Positions 52,610 through 61,250 of a stretch of DNA of 64,000 nt are shown piece after piece. Made by a program: the position numbers and the translations under genes. Origin of the DNA: an uncultured Bacteroidales bacterium (GTDB taxonomy: Bacteria > Bacteroidota > Bacteroidia > Bacteroidales > Bacteroidaceae); contig CADCNQ010000003.1 in NCBI GenBank assembly GCA_902802815.1, forward strand, positions 62,001 through 126,000, in the 5' to 3' direction. Each line of letters begins with the position of its first letter. Position 1 is the stretch's first letter. A model generated the notes under the pieces. The model saw only the letters and a program-made list of their open reading frames with translations. It was not told the origin of the DNA and ran no database searches.

Positions 52610-53473
52610 ATGACAGGAATGGGCGAAAAACATAAGAGCAATATCTCGTTTCATGGTATGCAAGCCAGATACCATGAGGGAATACATGGCGACCACATGG
52701 TGGCCGGCGAGAATTTTGCTATGATGATTAACAATAAGAGTCACAGCCGTTTCCTTACAGGCGGGATCGTCTATCAACATCATCACAATGTCATTGTTTT
52801 TGTGAAATCCGGCAGTGCCAACGCAATTGTCAATCTGGAGAATTTTACGTGGCAGGCGGGCGACATAATAGTGATGTCGTCCTATACGATGCTGGAAGTG
52901 AAGACCGCCACTCCGGACTTCGATATGGTCGTTGTCTATATCGGGGAAGAAGTGCCTACGGAGGGGAATCTTGTGTTACATACCACTCCGGATGAGTGGC
53001 AGGAGATGATGAAAATGGTGGATACGCTTTGGACTGTTGCCCGTCACCATCCGTTCCGCAAGGAGGTTGTGATGGCGCTTGCGGCATCCATGATCACCAA
53101 TCTGCAGTACATCACCAGCAAGGAGCAGTCGTCCGATATGGGGAACCTGTCGAACGACGAGCGTATCTTCCGGCGTTTTAAGAGACATGTGGATAAATAT
53201 GCCGATAAAGAGCACTATGTGTCTTTCTATGCCGAGCAGCAATGCCTTTCAGCCAACTATCTTTCTACAATTGTCAGTAAAGTCAGCGGCAGCAGCGCTA
53301 CAGAGTGGATCAACCGGGCGCTTGTTCTTCATGCCAAAGTGCTACTGAAGACCACCCAGCAGAAAACCAGCGAGATAGCCGACAGTCTGGGTTTTTCCGA
53401 TCACGCCACTTTCACGAAGTTCTTCAAGCGCGAGACGGGTCTCACTCCGCGTGAGTTCCGCGAGAACGGGTAG
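52610..53473 (+). CDS. AraC-family transcriptional regulator
   Basis: A 287-aa regulator. The N-terminal ~150 residues resemble a cupin-type sensing domain (VIVFVKSGSANAIVNLENF, WQAGDIIVMSS). The C-terminal AraC DNA-binding domain has two HTHs: CLSANYLSTIVSKVSG, and SEIADSLGFSDHATFTKFFK followed by ETGLTPREFR. The ATG at 52610 is favoured because a -7 box precedes it; the frame is open to an ATG at 52547, which would give 308 aa. Target genes unknown; the neighbours are a divergent TetR unit and the tRNA-fMet locus. Confidence 0.88.
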   Translation: MTGMGEKHKSNISFHGMQARYHEGIHGDHMVAGENFAMMINNKSHSRFLTGGIVYQHHHNVIVFVKSGSANAIVNLENFTWQAGDIIVMSSYTMLEVKTATPDFDMVVVYIGEEVPTEGNLVLHTTPDEWQEMMKMVDTLWTVARHHPFRKEVVMALAASMITNLQYITSKEQSSDMGNLSNDERIFRRFKRHVDKYADKEHYVSFYAEQQCLSANYLSTIVSKVSGSSATEWINRALVLHAKVLLKTTQQKTSEIADSLGFSDHATFTKFFKRETGLTPREFRENG

Positions 53474-53571
53474 TCTCTGAGTCTCTCTGGGTGGGGAATA
53501 TTCTGTCTTCCTCCTGTCAGCCTCCGAGGTTCCTCTAAATGTTGTCCTGTTCATGTTGTGTTGATGTTCAC

Positions 53572-53622
53572 TTGTTGTCCAGTCAAACACTGGACAACAA
53601 CTGGACAACAACTGAACAACAA
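53572..53622. repeat. Inverted and tandem 11-bp repeat
   Basis: TTGTTGTCCAG (53572-53582) is the exact reverse complement of CTGGACAACAA (53590-53600), with a 7-nt loop. That unit is then repeated at 53601-53611 and, with one change, at 53612-53622. Degenerate 11-bp units of the inverted form continue upstream to about 53540. It may form a hairpin and could end AraC transcription, though no T-run follows. Confidence 0.88.
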
Positions 53623-53665
53623 TTAGAAGATGAAGGGAGTCTGCGTGGTGTAATGTGGTGTATGG

Positions 53666-53716
53666 TGTAGTGTGCTGATTTTGCTTAATAGTTTTGCCTG
53701 TAGTGTGCTGATTTTG
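53666..53716 (+). repeat. Direct repeat of 18 bp upstream of the tRNA promoter
   Basis: TGTAGTGTGCTGATTTTG occurs at 53666-53683 and 53699-53716, 33 bp start to start (three helical turns), ending 60 bp before the promoter's -33 box. Confidence 0.85.
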
Positions 53717-53776
53717 GCCGGCAGTCTTACAATAACCATAAAAAATGCATATTTCTGGAAAAAAGTTGCAGGAAAA

Positions 53777-53808
53777 TTTGTTTAATCCAAAATAATGTCA
53801 TACCTTTG
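53777..53808 (+). promoter_or_regulatory. Consensus promoter for the initiator tRNA
   Basis: TTTG (53777-53780) and TACCTTTG (53801-53808) are exactly 20 bp apart, 16 nt before the tRNA 5' end. Confidence 0.87.
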
Positions 53809-53824
53809 CACCCGCTTTTGAGAC

Positions 53825-53897
53825 CGCGGGGTGGAGCAGTTGGTAGCTCGCCAGGCTCATAACCTGGAGGTCGCCCGTTCGAGTCGGACCCCCGCAA
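53825..53897 (+). tRNA. Initiator tRNA-fMet (CAT)
   Basis: A 73-nt cloverleaf with anticodon CAT in loop CTCATAA. Initiator hallmarks are present: a C1-A72 mismatch at the end of the acceptor stem and an A11-T24 pair in the D stem (elongators have Y11-R24). The anticodon stem is CCAGG/CCTGG, i.e. AGG/CCT at 29-31/39-41 instead of the usual GGG/CCC. The T stem has a C-A mismatch at 50-64. CCA is not encoded. The CotH gene starts 27 nt after its 3' end. Confidence 0.93.
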
Positions 53898-53923
53898 CAA
53901 ACAACAAACATTAAGCGAATAGC

Positions 53924-56900
53924 ATGAAGCACACTTGGATATTGACAACCATGGCGGCTGTCTTTTTTTGTATCTTGACCTGCGCACGCGTGAGCGCTGC
54001 GGAAGGGTGGATTGATGTTACGGATGCCTATGTGGTGAATCCCCGTTATGAGACCAACAGCAAGGATGGCTGGGAGATAGAGTATTACTGGGGTAGCTAC
54101 AATGTGAACTACAATGCGTCCGAGATGTGGAATGCATATTTCCGTCTGGGGCAGCGCATCAGCGGTCTCCCTAACGGACACTATCGCGTGTCGGTGAACG
54201 GCTACTACCGTCCTGGAGGCTTTGACAGCAATGCTGCCCGTAACTACAGCGAAGCGACGGCGCAGGTGGATGCCTATCTGTTTGCCGGTGATGAGCAGAA
54301 GTGGCTGAAGAGTGTGTACAGCGAATACACCGCAACGGCTTATAGCGGCGATAATATGCTGTATTATAATTTAGGGGGGGTGCGTTATTACCCTAACAGC
54401 ATGGAAGGTGCCAGCTCACGTTTCTCCCAAAATATGTACCTGAATCAACTGGAGTTTGATGTGACCGATGGTACAGCCTATATCGGTTTGGGTTGCAACG
54501 ACGACGGTTGGGGTGGTGTGATTTCCCAGTGCTGGACCATCTGGAGTAACTGGAAGTTGGAGTACTATGGTGAGATAATCCCTGTCACATCCATCACTCT
54601 CGACAAGACGAGATATACCGTTGAACGCACGAAATGGCTTGTAGTGACTCCTACTGTTCTTCCCGCAGATGCTACGATAAAGACTGTGGGGTGGACGAGC
54701 AGTAACGAGAATATTTTGGCAGTGGACAGGTATAACTCCGGGCGCTTCTATGGTGTGGGCACCGGTACGGTAAGCCTGACGTGCTCGGCGCAGGACGGCA
54801 GCGGAGTGTCAAAATCCGTCACAGTGACCGTATGGCAGACTAGCGTCACGGGTGTGACGCTCAATAAGTCGAGTTTACAGATGGTCAAAGGTTCGGAGTT
54901 CCAGTTGGTGGCAACGGTGTCTCCATCGAGTGCTACTATTAAGGATATTGCGTGGTCTAGCAGCAATCCCGGGGTGGCCACAGTGGACGAAAACGGTATG
55001 GTGAGAGCTGTGGAATCCGGCAGTTGTACTATTACGGCTGCTAGCACGGACGGCAGCGGGAAAAAGTCGGTATGTCAACTGACGGTGTTCTCAAATCCTC
55101 CTACGGCCGACAACCTTATCATCAATGAGATACAGACGCGAAATATTGATATGTACATTGATCCGTCGTTCAACTACGGCGGATGGATAGAACTCTATAA
55201 TCCTACGAATACGGCTGTGGATTTAAGCCGTGTTTATATCTGTGATCCCGTCAGGGGCTATGAAGGGCAGCTGTCCAACGACTTCGGCGCGATTCCGGCA
55301 AAAGGCTATAAGAATGTGTGGTTCGACCACTATGACGGCCAGTATGGCAAGCTTGCATACAAACAGGTGAACTGGAAACTGGATGCCGAGGGTGGTACGG
55401 TGGTTGTCAAAAGCAAAACCGGCGAGTTGATAGCACAACAGAGCTATCCGGCATTGGTAGGGCGTACGTCTTATGCCCGTCAGACAGACGGTACGGGCTC
55501 CTTTGCCATCACGGCACAGCCCACTCCGGAGGCAACAAATACGACCAGCGCATTTGTCACCAGCCAGATTGCGCCGCCGACGGTGGATTATGCATCCTCT
55601 CTGTTCACATCGCCCTTCACATTCACGGTGTCATACCCAACAGATGCCACTCTTGTCTATACCACCAACGGCAGTACTCCCACGCTGACTAACGGTACAA
55701 AGAGCACAGGTGGCGGTATGTCGGCAGATGTAAACGGGACATCTATCTATCGTTTCCGCGTGTTCAAGGATGGTATGATTCCCTCCGAAGTGGTGACGCG
55801 CAGCTGGATTTTCAGGGACAGGGATTATGATTTGCCTTGCGTTATAGTTAATACGGATCCCGACAATCTTTACGACAATACCATCGGTATCTACACCCGC
55901 GGCACCAACGGACGTAGCGGTAACGGTGTGACGGGCACAGGCAAGGCCAACTGGAATATGGATTGGGACCGTCCCGTCAATTTTGAGTATATTGACGAGA
56001 ACAAGGATATCAACTTCTCACAGGAAGTGGATATGTCCATCTCCGGAGGCTGGAGCCGAATGTGGGGTATGGCAAACAGTAATCTGCTCTCGTTCAAGCT
56101 GAAGGCCACCAAAGTGTATGGCATCAACGAGCTGTCGCAGACGTGGTTTGATGCTAAGCCCTACAATAAGTACAAGCAGATAATGCTGCGCAACGGCGGT
56201 AACGACCTCTACAACAAGAGTCGCTGCAAGGACAATATGCTGGAGCAGATACTCATGCGCTCGGGTCTCTATATCGACGCCCAGGAGACGAGTACGGCTC
56301 ACGTCTTCCTAAACGGCGAGTTCAAGGGTACGATGAACATACGCGAGGTGACCAACAGACAGTACGGTTACTCCAACTATGGCCTTGATACCGACTTGCA
56401 GGATGCCTTTGAAATGAGTGTGGATTCCGGATATGTGCAGACAACAGGCGACCGCCTGGCATTTGAGGAATGGTACGAGGAGGCTAAGACGTCATACGAC
56501 GAAAACAGTTGGGAGCGCATCAAGGAACTCGTGGATATTGATGAGTTCATAAACTACTTCGCTGCGCAGTTCTATATGGATAACTGGGACTGGCCTCACA
56601 ACAATTTGAAGGGCTTCCGCGATATGAGCGACGGAGGTAAGTTCCATTTTGTTGTCTTCGATTTGGACAACTGCTACGACCGCATATTCAATCCCTTCAC
56701 CGACTTTGCCAACCAGCGTTACTATACGTTCTACACCATATATCGCGAGGACGGTTCCTCTTATAATATCACAGAGGAGGTCGAGCTGGTGACAATTTTC
56801 CTCAACATGCTGCAGAACGACGAGTTCAAGAAGAGATTCATTGATGCCTTCTGTGTCATTGCAGGCAGTGTGTTCGAACCCGAGCGCTGCGCCGAGATTG

Positions 56901-58672
56901 TGGAGGAGATACGTCAGAAGATGTACTACTACATGAGTTGGGAGAACAGTCAGGGATATGTCAACAGTCATGCGTCTATCCTGACAAATGCCATTACGAG
57001 TTCCCTGCAGACGAATCAGGTCAATTATATGGCGAGCTATATGTCTGCAAAGAATCCACTTACGGCATCTGTGCAGAGCAATATAGATTATGCACAGCTC
57101 AATGTGAACGATATGCCTGTGCCCACGGGCAGGTTCTCCGGACGTCTCTATTATCCCATCACGCTGAAAGCTATGGCTCCCGGCGGTTATAAGTTCGTGG
57201 GATGGAGAGAAGGCGGCGGTGCTTCGTCGCAGACATTCTTCCCGATGAACTCCACATGGCAGTACTATGATCAGGGCGATTTGACATCTACCGACTGGAA
57301 GACTACCGGCAATCAGGTCAACTGGAGCACCGGCGACGGACTCTTCGGCTACCACACACGTGACGACGGCGCAGTTATCTCGACTACCATCGACGGAGGC
57401 CCTGCCGGCAACAAGCGCCCCACATACTACTTCCGCAAGACATTCAATCTGGATGCAGCTCCCGTTGCAAGCGATGTCTTCGTTATGACAATTAATTTCG
57501 ACGACGGATATATCATTCATGTGAACGGTCAGGAGGTTGCTACAAAGCGCCTTCCCAGCGGTGCGGGTTACAGTGTCTATGCAGATGCCTACGGTTCCGA
57601 TCCCTACGATACAGACTATCTGGAGATACCCCGTTCTTATTTCAAGAAGGGTGAGAATGTGATAGCCATCGAAGTGCATAATCAGAGTGCAACGTCCAGT
57701 GATATCTATTTCGATGCATCGCTCACTGTGAATTACGGCAGCGGTGGCGGTGGCGGCACGTATGTCAGCACAGATCCCGAGTATGAACTCGAAGCAGGCG
57801 GCAGTTATTCTCTTACGGCTGTTTGGGAACCCATGAGCGACGAGGAGAGGAGACAGGAGGGTGTTGCCACAACACCTATCGTTATAAACGAGATTAGTGC
57901 TGGTAATAGCGTATATCTCAATGACTTCTACAAAAAGGATGATTGGATTGAACTATACAACACCACCGATGAGGATTTCGACCTCAAAGGTCTCTGTTTG
58001 ACCGACCGTCGCGACAATCCCGGCAAGTGGGAAATTACCGCTGCCACGAAGAGCGATCCCACTGTGCTCTCGAAGGCTTCTACCATAATTCCTGCTCACG
58101 GATACAAGATTATATGGTGTGGCGACCGCTATAAGAAGGTGACGGCAGACAACACGCAACTCCACTCCAACTTCAAGCTTTCCAACGCAGAGGACGAGGA
58201 GCGCTATGTGGCTATAGGTAAGTACAACACCGCGACGGGCAAGTACGAGTGGGTGGATTCCCTCTCATACTGCGTGATGAACGGCGACCAGACGGTGGGA
58301 CGTTTCCCGGACGCATCGCAGGATTGCTATCTCATGACTCTGCCTACTATTGACAAGCAGAATGTGCTGACATCGTATGCTCAGGAATACAAGCCCGTGC
58401 CCACCGGAATATCTTCTCCGAGTGCTTCGATGGCATCTCGTGACGGTGGCTTGAGCATTCGCTACTATGGAGGAAAACTCTATGTCAGCAGCGATAATGC
58501 TGATGAGGTTACTGTGAGCATCTACAATATGAGCGGTGCTCTACTGAGTCGCAGCGATGTGCGTGTGAGCGGCGGCAGCGCTGTGGTCAATGTGGGCGGA
58601 CTTGGTGCAGGTCTCTATGTGGCCCGTGCTACTGCAGAAGGTGAGGAATGCGGCACGAAGTTCTTGAAATAG
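53924..58672 (+). CDS. CotH-domain surface protein with Ig-like, lamin-tail and T9SS sorting domains
   Basis: A 1582-aa secreted protein. After a signal peptide (to ~VSAAEG) come a carbohydrate-binding-like N-terminal region and two bacterial Ig-like (Big_2) domains (~222-305, ~308-388). A lamin-tail domain follows (~396-510, INEIQTRN...WIELYNPT), then a chitobiase-type strand segment (VYTTNGSTPTL). A CotH domain spans ~635-1010 and includes DNWDWPHNN and FDLDNCYDR, matching CotH kinase acidic motifs. A second lamin-tail domain lies at ~1316-1455, and the C-terminus is a clear T9SS type-A sorting domain (YNMSGALLSR...GLYVARA). CotH proteins include protein kinases and invasins. Substrate unknown. 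No promoter is seen between it and the tRNA just upstream. Confidence 0.85.
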   Translation: MKHTWILTTMAAVFFCILTCARVSAAEGWIDVTDAYVVNPRYETNSKDGWEIEYYWGSYNVNYNASEMWNAYFRLGQRISGLPNGHYRVSVNGYYRPGGFDSNAARNYSEATAQVDAYLFAGDEQKWLKSVYSEYTATAYSGDNMLYYNLGGVRYYPNSMEGASSRFSQNMYLNQLEFDVTDGTAYIGLGCNDDGWGGVISQCWTIWSNWKLEYYGEIIPVTSITLDKTRYTVERTKWLVVTPTVLPADATIKTVGWTSSNENILAVDRYNSGRFYGVGTGTVSLTCSAQDGSGVSKSVTVTVWQTSVTGVTLNKSSLQMVKGSEFQLVATVSPSSATIKDIAWSSSNPGVATVDENGMVRAVESGSCTITAASTDGSGKKSVCQLTVFSNPPTADNLIINEIQTRNIDMYIDPSFNYGGWIELYNPTNTAVDLSRVYICDPVRGYEGQLSNDFGAIPAKGYKNVWFDHYDGQYGKLAYKQVNWKLDAEGGTVVVKSKTGELIAQQSYPALVGRTSYARQTDGTGSFAITAQPTPEATNTTSAFVTSQIAPPTVDYASSLFTSPFTFTVSYPTDATLVYTTNGSTPTLTNGTKSTGGGMSADVNGTSIYRFRVFKDGMIPSEVVTRSWIFRDRDYDLPCVIVNTDPDNLYDNTIGIYTRGTNGRSGNGVTGTGKANWNMDWDRPVNFEYIDENKDINFSQEVDMSISGGWSRMWGMANSNLLSFKLKATKVYGINELSQTWFDAKPYNKYKQIMLRNGGNDLYNKSRCKDNMLEQILMRSGLYIDAQETSTAHVFLNGEFKGTMNIREVTNRQYGYSNYGLDTDLQDAFEMSVDSGYVQTTGDRLAFEEWYEEAKTSYDENSWERIKELVDIDEFINYFAAQFYMDNWDWPHNNLKGFRDMSDGGKFHFVVFDLDNCYDRIFNPFTDFANQRYYTFYTIYREDGSSYNITEEVELVTIFLNMLQNDEFKKRFIDAFCVIAGSVFEPERCAEIVEEIRQKMYYYMSWENSQGYVNSHASILTNAITSSLQTNQVNYMASYMSAKNPLTASVQSNIDYAQLNVNDMPVPTGRFSGRLYYPITLKAMAPGGYKFVGWREGGGASSQTFFPMNSTWQYYDQGDLTSTDWKTTGNQVNWSTGDGLFGYHTRDDGAVISTTIDGGPAGNKRPTYYFRKTFNLDAAPVASDVFVMTINFDDGYIIHVNGQEVATKRLPSGAGYSVYADAYGSDPYDTDYLEIPRSYFKKGENVIAIEVHNQSATSSDIYFDASLTVNYGSGGGGGTYVSTDPEYELEAGGSYSLTAVWEPMSDEERRQEGVATTPIVINEISAGNSVYLNDFYKKDDWIELYNTTDEDFDLKGLCLTDRRDNPGKWEITAATKSDPTVLSKASTIIPAHGYKIIWCGDRYKKVTADNTQLHSNFKLSNAEDEERYVAIGKYNTATGKYEWVDSLSYCVMNGDQTVGRFPDASQDCYLMTLPTIDKQNVLTSYAQEYKPVPTGISSPSASMASRDGGLSIRYYGGKLYVSSDNADEVTVSIYNMSGALLSRSDVRVSGGSAVVNVGGLGAGLYVARATAEGEECGTKFLK

Positions 58673-58715
58673 TCATGTGAATAACAGTTTGTTTAGATAA
58701 TAAGGTAAAGGAAAA

Positions 58716-60062
58716 ATGTTTGAAAATCTTAGCGAGCGTTTGGAACGCTCATGGAAGATATTAAAAGGTGAGGGTAAAATCACCGAAATCAATGTTGCAG
58801 AGACATTGAAGGATGTGCGGCGTGCACTGCTCGATGCCGACGTAAACTATAAGGTGGCGAAGACTTTCACCGACCAGGTGAAGCAGAAAGCTTTGGGACA
58901 GAATGTGCTCACAGCAGTCAAGCCTCACCAGTTGCTCGTGAAAATTGTGCACGATGAGTTGGCTCTCTTGATGGGAGGTGAGCAGTCAGACCTCAATCTT
59001 CCGGGACGTGTGGGGCAGCCCTCCGTCATTTTGATGGCGGGTCTCAACGGTTCAGGTAAAACGACGTTCTCCGGCAAACTGGCAAAGATGCTTCGTGACA
59101 AGCGTAGCAAACGTCCTCTGCTCGCTGCCTGCGATACATTCCGTCCTGCGGCAATGGAGCAGTTGAGAGTTCTTGGCGAGCAGATAGACGTTCCTGTATA
59201 TATGGAAGAGGGAGCTACAGACCCAGTTGCTGTTGCTCTCAACGCTATTCAGGAGGCGAAAGCAAAGGCTTATGACGTAGTCATTATTGATACCGCCGGC
59301 CGTTTGGCTGTTGACGAGGAACTGATGCAGCAGATACAGGATATCCGAGATGCTGTGCAGCCTCACGAAATACTCTTCGTGGTGGATGCGATGACGGGTC
59401 AGGATGCTGTTAACACGGCGAAGGAGTTTAACGAACGCCTCAACTACACCGGTGTGATTCTCACGAAACTTGATGGTGATACACGTGGTGGTGCCGCTCT
59501 GTCCATACGTACTGTTGTGGATAAGCCTATCAAGTTCATCGGTACTGGCGAGAAGATGGAAGCCATTGATGTCTTCTATCCGAACCGTATGGCAGACCGT
59601 ATTCTTGGCATGGGTGATGTTGTGTCGCTCGTAGAGAGAGCTCAGGAGCAGTTCGATGAGAAGGAGGCCCGCCGTCTGGAAGAACGCATCAAGAAAAACA
59701 AGTTCGACTTTGACGACTTTTACAAGCAGATACAGACCATCAAGAAGATGGGTAATATCAAGGATCTCGCTTCCATGATTCCCGGTGTGGGTAAAGCTCT
59801 CAAGGATGTCGATATTGATGACAATGCCTTCAAGAGTATTGAGGCAATCATTCTGTCGATGACACCGAAGGAGAGACAGCATCCAGAGTGTCTCAATACC
59901 TCCCGTAAGATGCGTATTGCCAAAGGTTCCGGTACGAAACTGGAGGAAGTGAACAGGCTTATCAAACAGTTCGACCAGACACGCAAGGTGATGAAGATGG
60001 CCACCAATCCTGCTGCGATGGCACAGATGGCTCGCGCAATGAAGGGACGTCCCGGTTTCTAG
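58716..60062 (+). CDS. ffh: Signal recognition particle protein Ffh
   Basis: A 448-aa GTPase that binds 4.5S RNA and targets nascent membrane proteins to the Sec translocon. N domain ([20 protein letters not shown]), G domain with [28 protein letters not shown] and GTGEK, then a methionine-rich M domain ending [17 protein letters not shown]. Full length. It precedes folD by 37 bp. Confidence 0.97.
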   Translation: MFENLSERLERSWKILKGEGKITEINVAETLKDVRRALLDADVNYKVAKTFTDQVKQKALGQNVLTAVKPHQLLVKIVHDELALLMGGEQSDLNLPGRVGQPSVILMAGLNGSGKTTFSGKLAKMLRDKRSKRPLLAACDTFRPAAMEQLRVLGEQIDVPVYMEEGATDPVAVALNAIQEAKAKAYDVVIIDTAGRLAVDEELMQQIQDIRDAVQPHEILFVVDAMTGQDAVNTAKEFNERLNYTGVILTKLDGDTRGGAALSIRTVVDKPIKFIGTGEKMEAIDVFYPNRMADRILGMGDVVSLVERAQEQFDEKEARRLEERIKKNKFDFDDFYKQIQTIKKMGNIKDLASMIPGVGKALKDVDIDDNAFKSIEAIILSMTPKERQHPECLNTSRKMRIAKGSGTKLEEVNRLIKQFDQTRKVMKMATNPAAMAQMARAMKGRPGF

Positions 60063-60099
60063 TATCGCTCTATTTCTAAATAACAGATTATATTATAAA

Positions 60100-60978
60100 A
60101 TGATATTAATTGACGGAAAAGCCACGGCCGCTGCGATAAAAGCAGAAATCAAAGCGGAAGTGGAGCAGATAGTGAGTAAAGGTGGCAAGCGCCCCCACTT
60201 GGCAGCCGTGCTTGTAGGTCACGATGGCGGCAGTGAGACTTATGTGAAGAATAAGGTGTTGGCATGCGAGGCATGCGGTTTTCGCAGCACGTTATTACGC
60301 TACGAGGACGACATCACGGAGGAAGCTCTTCTCGACGTTGTCCGCCAACTGAATGAAGATGAGGACATTGATGGATTTATCGTGCAATTGCCGCTTCCTC
60401 GTCATATCTCAGAGCAGAAGGTGACTGAGGCTATTGACTACCGTAAAGATGTAGATGGTTTCCATCCCGTCAATGTGGGACGTATGTCTATCGGTTTGCC
60501 GTGTTTCATCTCTGCCACACCATTGGGCATTCTCACGCTGCTGCAGCGCTACAACATTCCGACCAGTGGTAAGAAGGTGGCAGTCTTAGGACGCTCTAAT
60601 ATTGTGGGTAAACCTATGGCTCAACTCATGATGCAGAAGCAGTACGGCGATTCTACTGTGACGGTGCTGCATTCCCATTCTGCAAATCTCAAGGATGAGT
60701 GTGCTCAGGCAGATATCGTAATCGCAGCAATCGGTAGTCCTGCATTCGTTACCGCTGACATGGTGAAGGAGGGTGCTGTCGTTATTGATGTCGGTACCAC
60801 TCGCGTGCCCGATGCCACAAGGAAAAGCGGCTTTCGCCTGCAGGGCGACGTCGACTTTGAAGCGGTGGCCCCCAAGTGCTCTTATATCACGCCTGTACCC
60901 GGAGGTGTAGGACCTATGACAATCTGTATGCTCATGCTCAACACACTTGCTGCAGGAAAAAAGCAGATTTATTCATAA
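60100..60978 (+). CDS. folD: Bifunctional methylenetetrahydrofolate dehydrogenase / methenyltetrahydrofolate cyclohydrolase
   Basis: A 292-aa one-carbon enzyme interconverting methylene-, methenyl- and 10-formyl-tetrahydrofolate with NADP. Motifs: [14 protein letters not shown] (Tyr and Lys catalytic), [40 protein letters not shown] and [10 protein letters not shown]. Full length. Follows ffh; a tRNA-His with its own promoter starts 76 bp later. Confidence 0.97.
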   Translation: MILIDGKATAAAIKAEIKAEVEQIVSKGGKRPHLAAVLVGHDGGSETYVKNKVLACEACGFRSTLLRYEDDITEEALLDVVRQLNEDEDIDGFIVQLPLPRHISEQKVTEAIDYRKDVDGFHPVNVGRMSIGLPCFISATPLGILTLLQRYNIPTSGKKVAVLGRSNIVGKPMAQLMMQKQYGDSTVTVLHSHSANLKDECAQADIVIAAIGSPAFVTADMVKEGAVVIDVGTTRVPDATRKSGFRLQGDVDFEAVAPKCSYITPVPGGVGPMTICMLMLNTLAAGKKQIYS

Positions 60979-60993
60979 AAAAGTGACGATTTA

Positions 60994-61025
60994 TTTGGTG
61001 GTATCAAGAAAAAGCCATACCTTTG
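60994..61025 (+). promoter_or_regulatory. Consensus promoter for tRNA-His
   Basis: TTTG (60994-60997) and TACCTTTG (61018-61025) are exactly 20 bp apart, the same layout and -7 sequence as the initiator tRNA promoter. Confidence 0.87.
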
Positions 61026-61054
61026 CGGCGGTTTTTTGAGAGAACTGCCAACAT

Positions 61055-61129
61055 GGTGTCTATAGTTCAGTTGGTTAGAGCGTCAGATTGTGGTTCTGAA
61101 TGTCGTGGGTTCGAGTCCCACTAGACACC
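61055..61129 (+). tRNA. tRNA-His (GTG)
   Basis: A full cloverleaf with anticodon GTG in loop TTGTGGT, D stem GTTC/GAGC, anticodon stem TCAGA/TCTGA and T stem GTGGG/CCCAC. The extra G(-1) typical of tRNA-His is at 61055, pairing with the discriminator C at 61129. CCA is not encoded. A tyrosine recombinase gene lies just downstream, making the 3' end a plausible attachment site. Confidence 0.95.
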
Positions 61130-61135
61130 CTCCCT

Positions 61136-61177
61136 AAAACCCTTGCAGTTAAAGCGTTTGCAAGGGTTTTTATTTTT
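61136..61177 (+). terminator. Rho-independent terminator after tRNA-His
   Basis: A 12-bp perfect stem (AAAACCCTTGCA, 61136-61147, with TGCAAGGGTTTT, 61159-61170) closes an 11-nt loop and runs into TTTTTATTTTT. Confidence 0.9.
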
Positions 61178-61184
61178 GAGCAAG

Positions 61185-61250
61185 TTTCCACTTTTGGAAA
61201 TATTTTCCACTTTTGAAACGAAAAATTTCCGCAAAAATTTCCGCAAAAAT
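61185..61250 (+). repeat. Two 12-bp direct-repeat pairs between tRNA-His and the integrase
   Basis: TTTCCACTTTTG occurs at 61185-61196 and 61204-61215. AAAAATTTCCGC occurs in tandem at 61221-61232 and 61233-61244, followed by a partial third copy up to the integrase ATG. All share a TTTCC core and could be recombinase arm-binding sites. Confidence 0.8.

Larger units (their letters stand above)
53474..53776 (+). other. Repeat-rich intergenic region before the initiator tRNA
   Basis: Roughly 300 bp without a supported gene. It carries 11-bp-period repeats forming a hairpin (53572-53622) and two copies of an 18-bp sequence (53666-53716), leading into the tRNA promoter. Confidence 0.6.

Noticed and set aside
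53540..53622. 11-bp inverted repeat as an insertion-sequence end
   Set aside because: No transposase or second end is nearby; tandem copies within the arm suggest slippage rather than a mobile element.
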